Shown: positions 1 through 12,474, counted from the stretch's first letter. The stretch: DNA of 64,000 bases from Corbicula japonica (GCA_038501625.1 JAZAYU010000264.1:186001-250000); one strand, 5' to 3'. Made by a program: numbers and translations. The notes: a model not told the origin generated them from the sequence alone.

Positions 1-2894
1 AACACTTCCCCCTTTACAAGGCAATAAAGTATAGAATGTAATAAAAGCTCTGTATATATACGCCTTTCCAATAAACAGTTTCGCAGTCCTGTACGAGTTA
101 CTTCCCGCGACCGAAAATCAATCCAAAACGAGGCTCTGCAGGATAGCTGAACGATCGGGCTAATGGCTTAAGCACATAATAGCTAACCTTATCCGCTATA
201 TTGCAGGTCTGCGTTCGTCGCCGGCGGTGAAAAAATAAGTTGCTGGTCTGTTATTCTAGCCAGACCTTTTATGTTTACTATTTGTTAGATATTTAGATTT
301 TTAATGATATAAGAACATGTACCATTCTTGTTGATAGTAGGCAGTATGAAACGCAATTTGGACAAACATAAGCATTAATTTTACCAATTATGTACAACAA
401 TTTCTTCTTTATATCTTTTATATATTTTAATATATTGTACTGGTGTAAATGTTGCAAATTGCTAAGGCTAGTAATGCGCTATTATCCGGAAATCGTGATA
501 TGTCAACATCTGGTTACATGATCTGTAGACAAAAAAAATTGAAAAAATACAATCTGAATTTGTTGATACTTACACATTTGAACAATAGAATTGTCCTAAA
601 AAATTAAGGCGTTTATGGTCAACGTGTAAATAATTTGAATATTTAAAATGTTACGTATACTTCACAACCAAATATGATTGATTCTGTCTTGAAATAAAAC
701 AGGATCGGTAATCTAGCTGTTTGTTGTAGAAGTATCATTCGTAGAATAAAATCCAAGGATTTAGATGCCGGCTTCCAAAAAGATGAGAATATTTATATCA
801 CAATATGGTTGCATATCCAATTTAGATTTCTTAGGTTTGACAGATTGTAATTTTGGCATAAAAGCCCAAACTCTTAATTAAACATATATAACATGTTTTG
901 ACAAGATTTGTTTCTTATTGACGGCTTTTGTTTCTATACGTGTCATAATGTTGATTAAGAATCCATTTAAGTGCTAAATCAAATATATTTGATGGCACAT
1001 CCAGTAGTTAAAGGACTCCGAAATACTTAAGAATTGGGAGGTGTAGATACCTTGCAAATAGAAATTACACGATCTCTATTGGTCAATGATATCTGCCCCT
1101 TTAAGTAATTGACAGATGACCCCGTGTGCGAGACAGTTTGACATGTTTATGGCATGCCGCCTTCAAAATCAATCGCCGCCGACATAATCACAACATGATG
1201 TCAGTAGTTGAATAGACACGCTAATCCGGAAACGAGACTCAATTAAGCCGTGAAGAGAACACTGCGACTGTCTGTTAGTTGAAGTCGTTTAGTGTCTAAT
1301 GCGAGGAATAATGAATTGACACTTTTAGTCAGAAACCTGATTGTTTTATAAATTATTTTCTAAAATATCATGACGCTGATGTATTATTACTAATACGGAA
1401 TGAACGTTATAAAATATATTAAAACTGTAATTTGCTCAGGCATTTTGCGGATTAGCATATCATTAAGCTATATTAAAATTTCGTATTTAAGGAATTATGC
1501 AATGTTTGACGATGTATGAAAAACAAGCGTCTAGGTGATAGAGATCACAACACTATGCATATATCAATAGGTTTATTTCATTTTAAAACTCAACTTCCCC
1601 TCAGGAGAAGAAGACGGAATTATGCCCAGCTCGCTTTTTGATTGGTTGGGTTATTTCTGACCAAAATGCGACCAGTTTTGTGACCTGATTTCGGTAAGGT
1701 AAATCCGGGGAAATTTGGATGTTTTGTGCAAGTGGTATAAAGTTTCGCAGAAATATGATACAATCCATAAATTGTTGGAGCATAGCCTGGTACTCGGTAT
1801 TATCGCGGTACTCGTCGGATTTCCATGGGTAGAAATAAAAGCCGATTGAGTTTGCTTTTTTTGCCGTAATAATATTAACAACTAACTTTAGATTGGTTAT
1901 CAGAAAGTCACCATTTGCAAACAGTGTTCACTTTTGTTTTGCAACTGGCTGCCATGTTGGATGACCAAATTTATTACTGGCATGGGAAGCAACTCTATAT
2001 TATCGCGGTAATAGACTATCGCTTTCTACGGATGCGAAAATCGATCTAAACATAATGAAAAATTACTTACTTGTAAATCCAAAGACCAGTCTTCCTATAA
2101 CTGTATTTTAACAATTTTCTCAGACGAAAACAGTTATAGGTCTGTAAAGTTTAAATTCCATCCCGTAAGAAAAAGTCAGTTGAATGTCGACTGTTGAACT
2201 TTTTAAGTTTTTAGAGGCATATATTGTAAATTGACTAAAACGTTTGTAAACAGCTTTACTAAAGGAAAGTGAGTGTTTTTTTATGGTTAAGCAATGTATT
2301 TGAGCTAAAAAAATGTTTACTGATAAAGACAAAACGGAAAATCCAACTTAAATTTATATGTTTAACCAGGTTTGCAATTGTGTAAATGACATTGCAAATC
2401 TGCTAAAAATAGCTCTTATTTGCTTCCGTAGATAAAACAATGTCATTTAGCCTCGTTTGAGAAATAGGACAAAAGTCACATCATGGATGATGTCATAGGA
2501 TGTGCAGGCGATTTACTGGTGAAAACTTTGAATAAAAATATGGATTTTTAACACTGTTTTACTAGTTTCATTAAGGTAGGGGTTGACAGATTATTTTGAC
2601 TAAGTAATGTTTTTGATGTTGATGCAAAACCACATGTGTAGGCAGCGTTGTTATTCTACGATACCATACAAACTGGATACCGCGATAATAGTGAGCCCAC
2701 GATAATAGCAATACGGAGTGTACTGCCAAAGCCACATAAACACCCTGTAATGTATAAATTCACCAACAACATTTTAGTTATCAATCCATCAGTCGTGAAA
2801 CTACCACTTCTGTACTTATGCTCACCAAGACAGCAGGGCGTTTGCTATTCTCAATTTCGAAATTATCTCTATCCTATTTCTGGTACAGATCGTA
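1..2894. other. AT-rich 5' flank, no gene recognised
   Basis: I see no convincing exon, tRNA or transposon boundary here. Open frames are short (under 90 codons), on both strands, and lack family motifs. I looked for the missing UBA2 first exon, which should encode a G-x-G-x-x-G nucleotide loop just before a GT donor, and did not find it. The stretch may be intron 1 of UBA2 or intergenic DNA. Confidence 0.5.
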
Positions 2895-2899
2895 CATCA

Positions 2900-3026
2900 T
2901 GTAATAAATAGAGAACTATAACACCATGACGGTTGACGGAAGTCCCTTTTCTGAAAAGGTATAACTAAAATACTGAAAGTGTATCAAACTTTCAAAGTAA
3001 CGCAACGTACATGACAATATATTACA
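2900..3026 (-). repeat. 3' LTR of the antisense retrotransposon
   Basis: The 127-bp copy of the LTR has TG...CA ends. It differs from the 5' LTR by several substitutions and a small indel of about 7 bp, which implies an old insertion. CATCA lies immediately outside, and the purine tract of the element lies immediately inside. Confidence 0.8.
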
Positions 3027-3056
3027 TCCTCCTTCGTTCTTTTTTTTTTTGGTATC
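3027..3056 (-). other. Polypurine tract next to the 3' LTR
   Basis: Read on the minus strand, the bases before the LTR are an A-run followed by GAACGAAGGAGGA and then TGTAATA of the LTR. A purine run in this position is the usual primer for plus-strand DNA synthesis in LTR elements. It supports assigning 2900-3026 as the 3' LTR. Confidence 0.65.
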
Positions 3057-4433
3057 TTAAAGTGTAAGTGAATTGTCAATTATAATAGCAGTGATCGTCA
3101 GATAAGATTTGTTTCTATAAATAGCACCGACTGATAAGCCGTTGAGAAAGGTAGTACAAACAATCGATGCTGTACTACCATCAACAGTGCATACACAATG
3201 ACGGAAAGCAAAGAAAGTGTTCAAGAATAAATCCGACTCAGAAAAAGAACAATTCGGCATTGTTTTATGGACAATTTAATATTGACAGTAGATATGATGA
3301 TCGACCGCATATGCAAGAAGTAAACTGCATTTATGAAAATGACAATATCTAATCATTTATAAGACAGAGCTATACATTTTATGGATACAATCATAATCAG
3401 ATGTTTATTATTTATTATTTAATAAAGACATTTTAAGTACCCGGGGCTAAGTACCGTGGACAGTAATATGTATTCCCATTACTGCCCATGAACAGGCTCA
3501 ATCAACCCGAGACTGCAATATTTTGATACATGTCTCTCTAACTCTTCTTTTCATCAATTTATAAATATCCCACCGCTTGCTGTTTATTTTACACTAGCTA
3601 GTAGTCTGATAATAATTTTGCTTGTCTGTTGTTGTTTTTTTAAATATTTTTTCATGCATCGACAAAATGTTTTAAAGTCAGTCTATTTTCTATCCTACTG
3701 CATTGAAAGAGATGCTGTATTATCTGTTCATAGAGGGATTTAGACTTCCTAAGAATAAGAGTTGATAATTTAAGAAAATTAAATACTTCATCGCCTAAAT
3801 TCCAGGCTTATTGTACACAAAATATGCACTTGAACCCATGATATTGTTCTTGACATAATCACCATTGTAGACTCATATTATTGCCATAAACCTTTTTAGA
3901 CACCATGCTTAAAATCCATGAACTGGGGTTCATGACTGTCTCGGAGCTCTATAAACAGCAATTATGCCGCAATTTAATGCTTCACTCGGTGGATACGGCT
4001 TTCATCCCTTGTGCAACCAGTTTAGATCCACATCAACCAGAACATCAGATCACGGTCTGCAATAGTGCTTTTGATAGTTTATCATGGGCATCAGGTTATT
4101 TATGACAAGTAGAAAACTGTCTACAGGGTTCGACATTAAGGCCCGACCGAACAACATTTACTAGTTAATCGACGTTCGGTCTTGTCAAGTTCTAGGCTAG
4201 CTGGACCGAGTGGTCATGTTGCAAAATTGTCAAAATTTGCCAAAATATCCGGTATAATTAAGTTTCACAAGCAAAATTACGGTAAATGTCTGACAATATT
4301 TGCCGATTCAATTTCAATTCAGTAACTGGGAACATCGCCGTTACTATTTTAAAACAATCTTGACATGCGTTTTCTGAATGGCTTATGTATCCAGATCGAG
4401 GCTGTGTTATCAAAAATAAAACATATTAAATGC

Positions 4434-4516
4434 CCGTATGTATACGTCATAGTCTATTTATTTCATTGAGCAACAATGAAACTAATAGACAATGACGTAT
4501 ACATACGGGCATTTTC
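4434..4516. repeat. Short fold-back element
   Basis: The two arms, 4434-4473 and 4477-4516, are inverted copies starting AAATGCCCGTATGTATACGT, with a three-base loop AGC and only a few mismatches. Transcribed or single-stranded, this would form a hairpin with about 40 bp of stem. It has the form of a small MITE; no target-site duplication is clear. Confidence 0.75.
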
Positions 4517-4800
4517 TATGTCACATCGAGGCATAGTTTCACGGATTTGATGATGTTGTAATGATAATCATTCATACCATCTGCGTATTTTATGTTCAAT
4601 CCTACACTTAAGGACGGATTTCTCAAAATCACCCCAGTTGATGATACCGTTACAATCACAGCTGTTTATTGTCCAAAAGATTAAGATGACATTTCTCACA
4701 ACAAGAACAATTCATTTTCTCCACACACTGCAGTCTAGAGCTGATAAGCCAGATAATGTTACTTTCATTGATTCTTGAAAGGGAAACATTCTTGTATTTA

Positions 4801-4829
4801 GACTTCAGACTTTCAACATGATGATGATA

Positions 4830-4870
<41 letters not shown>

Positions 4871-4884
4871 AATAATAACACATG

Positions 4885-4941
<57 letters not shown>

Positions 4942-5015
4942 ATGTATTATTATTATCATCATCATCATTATCATCATCATGTTGATTTTTTCATTGAAGA
5001 AAGTCTGAAAGTCTG
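4801..5015. repeat. Large palindrome built from ATG/TAA trinucleotide repeats
   Basis: From the left the sequence runs GACTTTCAAC, a long ATG run, ATA repeats, ACATG, then TAA repeats; the centre near 4906 switches to ATT repeats, then CATGT, ATT, ATC repeats and GTTGA. The order is therefore mirrored as a reverse complement, including the non-repetitive AGACTTTC words at both borders. Arms are about 90 bp and unequal in repeat count. Confidence 0.8.
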
Positions 5016-5029
5016 CTATTAGTAGTTAT

Positions 5030-5730
5030 ACCAGCAGCAGAAGTGGCAGTAGTAATAGTAGCAGCAGTAATTACAGTTTCTAGAAGTAGCTATTGGAAAG
5101 CAAATCCTCAAACAGCGGGGCTGTGGCATCTGTTACCAAACGTGCCTCGTCACTATTAGCTAATTCTTTGCAAGCGACATGTTATTTCTTAAGAAGAATC
5201 TTTTTTAACATGGCTATAAATGCAATCACCGGTTCGCAACATCTGAAAATATTTTGACTTCTTTTTGACCAAATCTTCAAATATTTCATTTCTGAAATCA
5301 ACAACACCCGACCTGTTTAAGTGGAACTCAAATAAACATATTTTTCTAGGCTTCAACGTCAAATTCATGTTTGTATTCAGTATGAAGTCTTAATTTCACT
5401 TTCAACAATTGATTCATCTGTCAGTAGGTCTGCAGATAAGAAACTAGATTTTGAAACAGCATAATATAATATCCATGGTTTCACAAACAGGGTTATTTGA
5501 AGGCAAAATTTTAAAATTTATCTGTGCAGCTATTTTGTTACAAAAATCATAATGTCCAGTAGTTGTTGTTGCTGCTGCTGCTGCTGCAATAGAAGTAGTA
5601 TCTACAGGGTTCACCAATATTAGTTGCTGTCCAAGATGCAATGCAACAGCAGCAGTAGCAGAAGTAGTTGTATAAGTATTAGTAGCAGAAGCAGTAGCAG
5701 TAGCAGTAGTAGTAGTAGTATTTACTTCGA
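5030..5730. repeat. Scattered AGC/AGT trinucleotide repeats
   Basis: Imperfect CAG/TAG tracts occur at about 5030-5085, 5570-5590 and 5645-5725, with ordinary AT-rich sequence between. They give spurious short frames with poly-Ala or poly-Thr. No gene is supported. Confidence 0.6.
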
Positions 5731-6428
5731 ATGCATTATTTTATTATTGTTTTAACCAAAAAGTTTAGTTATCATTAAATGTATAGGTACATGTTTGGAA
5801 AATTATAATAAGTTACTTTGCCTGTTAGCAGGCCTTTTTTAGCATGTGTGTAATATTGTGGTCTGTTAATCTCCTCTTCTAGACAGAAGCAGGTGTTTTA
5901 TGACTTTACCACAGTAAATGCTGATAAATGCTGCTGATAAGCTCAGGCTGAAATTCATGCTCCTTTTCGGGCATAAGTTTAGGATTGTGTTTATTTATGC
6001 GTTCCTATGATCCGGTACACAATGATTTAACGTTATTATTGTAAAACCTACTTAAAACAAATGCCGCATACATACTCCCGACAGTTTCTATTCTATAAAT
6101 AAATTGTTGGAATCCCAAGTAATAAGACATCGGTCTGTTTCCGGTTTTGTTTTGTTATTCGTTCTGACAAGACGACAGTAAAATGTCAAATATGAACCTA
6201 TTGATTCATACAATGCCCATCAAGCCCTTGAACTATGGTGGCATGGGGGACAAAGGGCAAGACGTCCTGACTGATGTGTAACTATAACCCAGTAGATTTC
6301 TATGTGTAACTCATACCTGGCAAGTGACATTTTTTTTAGCTCAGTGTTGTTAACAATAAATCATGATTGACAGTTCAGAGTTGAAGCGATTTTATATGAT
6401 AGTCACTGTTTCTAATATTGATTAATTA
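5731..6428. other. AT-rich spacer, nothing recognised
   Basis: Unique-looking sequence between the trinucleotide repeats and the first hairpin-headed element. No exon-like frame or inverted repeat was noticed. Confidence 0.4.
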
Positions 6429-8753
6429 TTATCCCCCGCCGATGAAATCGGGAGGGGGATATTGTTTTGGCGTTGTCCGTCCGTCACGGTGTCACGTCGT
6501 CATGCTGTCTGTCCGAATTTCGTTTCCGCGCTATTTATCCGCAACCACTGGATGGATTTCAATGAAACTTGGTGGCAACCATCAGTACCAAGAGGAAATG
6601 CGCATATCGTCGTCTTGTTCCGGTCAGACCATTTAACACAGAGTTATGGACCTTTAATAACCTATGCATTATGTATATAGAGCAGTATTCGTTTCAGCGC
6701 TATTTCTCTGCAACTACTGTATGGATTTCAATGAAACTTGGTGGGAACCATCAGTACCAAGAGGAGATGCGCATATCGTCGTCTTGTTCCGGTCAGACCA
6801 TTTAACACAGAGTTATGGCCCTTTGATAAACTATGCATTATGTATATAGAGCAGTGTTTGTTTCCGCGCTATTTCTCTGCAACTACCGTATGGATTTCAA
6901 TGAAACTTGCTGAAAACCATCTTTACCAAGAGGAGATGCGCATATCGTCGTCTTGTTGACATCAGACTATTTAACACAGGGTTATTGCCCTTTGATAACT
7001 TATGCATTATGCATATAGTGCAGTATTCATTTCCGTGCCATTTCTCTGCAACTACCAGATGGATTTCAATGAATCTTTCTGAGAACAATCAATACCGAGA
7101 GGAGATGCGCATGTTGTCGTCTTGTTCCAGTCAGACTGTTGAACACAGAGTTACGGCCCTTTGATAACTTATGCATTATGCATATAGAGCAGTATTCATT
7201 TCCTTGCTATTTCTCTGCAACTACTGAATGTATTTCAATGAAACTTTCTGAAAACCATCAATACCAAGAAGAGATGCGCATGTCATCGTCTTGTTCCAGT
7301 CAGACTGTTTAACACAGAGTTATTGCCCTTTGATAACTTATGTTTTATGCATATAGAGTAGTATTCATTTCTGCGCTATTCCTCTGCAACTACTGGATGG
7401 ATTTCAATAAATCTTTCTGAGAACCATCAATACCAAGAGGAGATGCGCATATCATCGTCTTGTTCTGGTCAGACCATTAAACACAGAGTAACGGCTCTTT
7501 GATAACTTATGCATTATTCATATAGAGCAGTATTCATTTCCCAGCTATTTCTCTGCAACTACTGAATGGAATTCAATGAAACTTTCTTGAAACCATCAAT
7601 ACCAAGAAGAGCTGCACATATCATTGTCTTGTTCCGGTCAGACTGTTTATCACAGAGTTATGGCTCTTTGATAACTTATGCATTATGCATATAGAGCAGT
7701 ATTTGTTTCCGTGCAACTTTTGGATGGATTTCAATGAAACACTTTCTGGAAACCATCTATACCAAGAGGAAATGCGCATATCACCCTCTTGTTCCCGTCA
7801 GACTATTTAACACAGGGTTATGGCCCTTTGATAACTAATGCATTATGCATATTACAGAGCAGTATTCATTTCCCCTATTTCTCTGCAACTACTGGATGGA
7901 TTTCAATTAATCTTTCTGAGAACCATAACAGATGTGTATATTGTTATCTTGTTCCAGTTGGACTGTAACACAGAGTTATTGCCCTTTGATAACTTATGTA
8001 TGATGCATATAGAGAAGTATTTGTTTCCACTCTATTTCTTTGCAAGTTCTTGATGGATTGAAATGAAACTTTCTGGGAAACATCAATACTGAGATGAGAT
8101 GCACATTTTGTCATCTTGTTCCGGTCAGACTATTTAACACAGAGTTATTGCCCTTTGATAACTAATGTATTATGCATATAGAGCACTATTTCTCTGCAAC
8201 TACTGGGTGGATTTTAATGAAACTTTCTGGGAACCATCAATACAAAAAGGAGACGCGCATATTGTCATCTTGTTTCAGTCAGATCCTTTAACACAGAGTT
8301 ATGGCCCTTTGATAAATTATGCATTTTGCATGTAGAGCAGTATTTATTTCCTTGCTATTTCTCGGCAGGAATCTATGGAAACCATCAATACCAAGACAAG
8401 ATGCCCATATTTTTGTCTTGTTCTGGTCTGACCGTTTAACACAGTTATGGCCCTTTGATAAGTTATGCACTATGCATATAGATTAGTATTCGTTTCCATG
8501 CCACTTCTATGCAACTTCTGCATGGATTTATATTAAATAAAGCGCTATATTTTTACTACTGCATTCTTCATTTCAACACTTTGAAGACTTTTAGTCTTAT
8601 TTTTATATTCTGTTTTTTTTTTATATCTGAAGTTTTTTTTCACCTTTTTTGACATCCATGATAAATATCGAAATAAAGCCCTATGTCTTCAGCTGTTATG
8701 TTAGTAACAACCAGTATTCGGCGGGGGATATAAATTCAACAAATTTGCTTGTT
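6429..8753 (+). mobile_element. Hairpin-headed tandem-repeat element, family A copy 1
   Basis: It begins TTATCCCCCGCCGATGAAAT, includes an internal hairpin (ATCCCCC...GGGGGAT) and then a CCGTCCGTC stretch. About twelve diverged copies of a 168-169-bp monomer follow (anchor TTTCAATGAAACTT, first at 6557, then 6726 and 6895). The tail ends TTCGGCGGGGGATATAAATT and TTTGCTTGTT. Head and tail are inverted to each other over TCCCCCGCCGA. A second copy at 27794-29807 has the same ends, which defines the boundaries. The open frames within it are by-products of the repeats. It resembles the tandem-repeat-bearing non-autonomous elements described in bivalves; the class is inferred. Confidence 0.8.
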
Positions 8754-8965
8754 TTGTTTGTTCATGGTGTATATGCATATTTAACTTCTGTACATATATC
8801 AGTGCTGCGCCCTTTCAACAACTCGGCGTACATTTTCAGTGTTGTAGAACATGTACCGTTTACATGTCGGTCTAGTTCATGTTAGGTCAGGTCTAGTAGA
8901 TTTTCAAAGTAACTGGACCACTGGTCCAGTTATTGAAAAAGTTAACGTCGAACCCTGTGTGGTCA

Positions 8966-9183
8966 ATTTTGTATTCTTCTACAAACTTATTGAACTCTGC
9001 ACTTGTAAATTGTGGACCATTATTGGTGATTAAAGTGTCCATGATGCCATATCGTGCTATGTTCTCTTTCATTTTCTTAATCACCACACTTGATCTTGTG
9101 TCTCTGTTCAGTGTTGCGACTTCAATGAAATTGGAGTAGTAATCGACCATGATAAGATAACTAGTATCTTCCAATTCAAACAA
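8966..9183 (-). pseudogene. Integrase catalytic core fragment
   Basis: This minus-strand fragment includes V-D-Y-Y-S-N-F-I-E-V (first Asp of the DDE triad) and T-N-N-G-P-Q-F, where the usual sequence is [TS]-D-N-G-P-Q-[FY]; the second catalytic Asp is replaced by Asn. Similarity stops at D-H-T near 8966, where a hAT-like end (CAGGGTTCGAC) begins, so the third catalytic residue and the C-terminus are absent. The fragment cannot encode an active integrase. Confidence 0.8.
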
Positions 9184-10020
9184 GTCTGCCCCAACTACTC
9201 CATTGCAAATCTGGAAGTGGCTGGATGATCATGGGTTCTCTTTGCTGCTTATTTTTGAGTTTCAAGGTTTCTGCTCTCAACTTTGTTGGAATACATATCC
9301 GCTCACCTCTGAATACTATTCCGTTGTACACAGACAGCTCATCTCTCACATCCCAATATGGTAATGCTTCATTTGGGACGTCTCCTTTGTTTTCTGGCCA
9401 CCCCGCGATGATGACCCCTTTTAGAGTTTTAATTTCGACATCTTCACTTGTTGCCTTAGCAATTGATTCATGATTGTTGAATGACAGTGTGTCAACTTTG
9501 CAAACCATCAGTTCATCATCCATTGTTTTGTCTCCAATTTCTGGTAATGGCATTCTGCTAAGACAATCTGCTAGTCCAAGATTCTTCCCACTGACGTGAA
9601 CAAGTGTAATGTCATATGGCTGAAGTTTCAGCATCATTCGCTGGATTCTCATAGATGCCATGTGAATAGGCTTAAGCATTAGTGTCTCTAGTGGTTTGTG
9701 GTCTGATTCAATTAACATGCTGTCTTTTCCGTATATCAGCTTATGAAACCTTTTGCATCCAAATACAACTGCTAGCATCTCTTTCTCTATTTGAGCATAC
9801 CTTTGTTCCGTTTCAGACAATGCTCTTGACGCGTAAGCTACTATGCCATCTTCCTGCATAATGGCAGCACACAACCCTTTGACATGGCGTCAACAGAAAG
9901 TTTTACAGGTTTTTTCACATCATAGTATTTTAACACTTGTGAGGAGGCTAGTGTCAATTTGATAGCTTTAAATGCCTGATCTGCTTCTGTACTCCATTCC
10001 CATGTTGGATTTTTCTTCAA
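9176..10020 (-). pseudogene. RNase H and integrase linker, pol remnant
   Basis: This starts with P-T-W-E-W-S and L-S-V-D-A (an RNase H catalytic Asp), has a frameshift near 9870, and continues in 9874-9176 with V-A-Y-A-S-R-A-L-S-E-T-E, Y-A-Q-I-E-K-E-M-L-A, E-S-D-H-K-P-L-E and V-S-G-K-N-L-G-L-A-D-C-L-S-R. These are the standard Ty3/gypsy RNase H blocks. The frame then runs to L-R-A-E-T-L-K, which normally precedes the integrase H2C2 zinc domain, but jumps directly to sequence that normally follows it (Q-Q-R-E-P-M-I). The zinc domain is deleted. Confidence 0.8.
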
Positions 10021-11445
10021 TGTGGTCCTACAGATATACAGAGTTATCTCAATATTCTGTCTTAAGTTACCTCCCTTTGTAACGTGCACCTGTCACTGGG
10101 TAGTTCCGGTATGAGATTTAGACATGCAGTTGTCATCCGTGGTCCTTTCAAATGCGTTTTAAAAGGGCCTGGTTGGTCAGAGATCAGCCTAATGCATAAA
10201 AAACGTTTGATTATTATCATTGAATTGAAAAATAATAGTTTTATAGCGCAGCGCATAATATTAAAATTTGCTCTTCTATTCATTTAATACGTTGGAGAGG
10301 TTTTAACATCGTTATGTTCAACCCCTTCGGTAACTTATAAACAGTAAAAAAATACGCATTCCTTATGCTCAAAAATGATTTGATGAAAAGAAAAGTAAAA
10401 AACGCTTAATAAAATAGGTAGCAAAATTTTTAACAGATGTTATTAAATAAAGTTTGACGTCCGCCAATGAAATGCACGTTCATTTTTATACATGTTCTTT
10501 CATGCCCATGGCAAAAAAATTAAATAGATTTTTTTAAAATAACTGGACCTTTTCCTACAAATTCAATTTACACCATTGGGTTCATAGATTTGTGTCATGT
10601 TCGTATTAACGTATTTTCCATTTTACTGCTCTTTATTTCTCCAAAATGTTCGTTCTTATTCTCACACAATTAAAACATTTTTAAACATAGTTTCATAATG
10701 TTTTCACGTTTTTCTATTTGTTTCTGAATTTTGTTAAGTTCATTTAGTTTTACACTCAATTTTAATTCATAAAATAAATAAAATGTTTGGGTAAAACTTT
10801 CCCGAGTGTTATTTAATTTAATTAAGTTCGGAGCGCTTTAAGTTGCCAATATCAAATAGTCCATGTCTCGGGTTCAAACAACAGTGTGACAATTAATTAG
10901 AATATTTAATCTCTAGTCAGTTTCCTAAAACAACACTTTTATCCCCAACAATCAACTTTTTCAACCTCTATAAAATCTACAACTAAACTCCAAAAGGCCT
11001 ATATCACACCTCCAGCTGGTAAAACCCAGTGTTGCTAATTAGATTACGTAACATGGTCATAAAACACCAGGCCCTTTTCTTAATAAGCATTGTTTGCATG
11101 ACTTAACGGTTATTGGCTAAATACTTAAGTGAAAGTTTTAAAAAGTTTCAATTTCCATGCCAGCCAATCAATAAATTTTCATAAAGGATACAGCAGTTAC
11201 GTAAATAGGTAAAGTTGCATTTAGTTATTAACTTAAAATCAATTTACTAAGATGATGGTTATTCCTTATATGCCTGTTTCTTTTTTTTGTTAATTCGACA
11301 ATGCATTTTAACTTTAAAAGCACTTTGAGACGTTTTATCTACACTTTTAACGCTACGCTTTATTACCGCTTCTAAACCGGAACTACCCAATCAGCAAGGG
11401 AAACCACTCTCAATGGGAGGTAACTGTGTATATTGGTAGGCCCCC
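10021..11445. mobile_element. 1.4-kb TIR element inserted in retrotransposon pol
   Basis: Pol coding stops at 11446 and resumes at 10020 in a consistent protein order, which delimits a 1,425-bp insertion. Its ends are inverted copies: the left begins TGTGGTCCTACAGATATACA, and the right read in reverse begins TGGGGGCCTACCAATATACA. Similarity continues inward for about 70-90 bp through TTACCTCCC and TGGGTAGTTCCGG, with indels. The interior is AT-rich and has no transposase-like frame, so it looks non-autonomous. I found no target-site duplication, so the superfamily is unassigned. Confidence 0.7.
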
Positions 11446-11695
11446 ATTCTCTGAGTGGCGCATTGAGAGTGCTCAAGTTTGGTATGAACTTTGACACATA
11501 GGCTAACATTCCAAGAACTGTTTCAAGTTCACTTAGGTTTTCTGGTGCTTTCATGTTCACAATTGCCTCAACGCGTTCTTGATTTGGCTTAAGGTCATCA
11601 CCCGTCAGTCTGTGACCTACATAATTCACTTCATTTGCCCCAAAGATACGCTTTTCTTTGTTCAGCTTTAGATTGATAGATCTTGCATTTTGCAA
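11446..11695 (-). pseudogene. Reverse transcriptase thumb, interrupted by an insertion
   Basis: The frame continues RT after the catalytic motif, with L-N-K-E-K, Y-V-G-H-R-L-T-G, P-E-N-L-S-E-L and L-N-A-P-L-R-E. These match the RT-thumb to RNase H connection of Ty3/gypsy pol. The similarity stops at 11446, where the 1.4-kb TIR element begins; pol resumes at 10020. The last 25 codons of the open frame lie in the insertion. Confidence 0.85.
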
Positions 11696-11703
11696 CCTTT
11701 TCG

Positions 11704-12456
11704 CTAATGACTGTTGTGCTCTTCCAAGGTTTTTCCATGTACCAAAATGTCATCAACAACGATTTCTACACCTTCAATGTCACCAAAATGCATCACCATC
11801 TCTTCACTTGAACTTTTCAAGCCCATTGGCAAACGCAAGTATCGGTAACGACCAAATGGTGTGGTGAAAGTGGTAGCATATGAGCTTTCGTCTGTTAATT
11901 TTACTTGGTAGTACCCGATGTTGGCATCAAGTGTCGAGAAATATTTGCTTCCCTGTACCCTTGTGACAATATCATCTAATTCATTCATTGGATAATGTTC
12001 ACGCTGAATCGCTTTGTTCAAATCTGTAGGATCGATGCAAATTCTGACACGACCGATTTTCTTTTTTACACATACCATGCTATTGACCCATTCTGTTGGT
12101 TTCTGCACTGGTGCTATGATGTCACATCTCTGCAGGTGGTCAAGCTCTTTCTTTACTTGGTCACGAATTGCAGCTGGCTCTGGTCTTGGAGCATGAATAA
12201 CAGGACTTGTACTCTTGTCGATTTTAATTTCATACTCTCCTGGCAAACAACCGATTTCGTCACTTACCACATCTTTGAACTCGTCTATTAGCTCATTCAC
12301 TTGAGCCATATGTACTTTTGCTATCAGACCTAACCAGATGCTGTCATCTCTTCCTAACAAATTAACATTGTGCTCCGTGTTCAAAACTTGGAATTCAATT
12401 TGGGTTGTAGATCCATGGTAACTGCAGGCTAATACTCTCCTACCGACTGCCTTCAA
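11704..12456 (-). pseudogene. Reverse transcriptase fingers and palm, pol remnant
   Basis: A 250-codon minus-strand frame opens with the protease-RT linker and continues into RT. Visible family motifs are L-P-G-E-Y near residue 65, then R-I-C-I-D-P-T-D-L-N, F-S-T-L-D-A-N-I-G-Y-Y-Q, F-G-R-Y-R-Y-L-R-L-P-M-G-L, and the catalytic V-D-D-I-L-V-H-G. About five residues appear to be missing just after the L-P-M-G-L motif. The frame stops soon after the catalytic motif and pol resumes in another frame at 11695. It is unlikely to be functional. Confidence 0.85.
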
Positions 12457-12474
12457 TGTCTCACCACTAATGCC

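Larger units (their letters stand above)
4124..8957. mobile_element. Region between two hAT-like ends inside the LTR element
   Basis: The left end at 4124 begins CAGGGTTCGACATTAAG, and the right end at 8957 read in reverse begins CAGGGTTCGACGTTAAC. Both have a CTGGACC..GTGGTC block further in. The inverted match resembles the termini of one hAT family. The flanking octamers (ACTGTCTA and TGTGGTCA) do not match, so these may be the ends of two related copies, or of one rearranged element. No transposase frame was seen between them; the interval holds the palindromes and tandem repeats listed separately. Confidence 0.4.

Noticed and set aside
4656..4883. A minus-strand frame with a poly-histidine run
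   Set aside because: The histidines are the ATG trinucleotide repeat read in reverse; no gene evidence.
6418..8053. Overlapping 60-85-codon frames
   Set aside because: They are translations of the 169-bp monomers of family A and recur in 27832-29625; no coding constraint.
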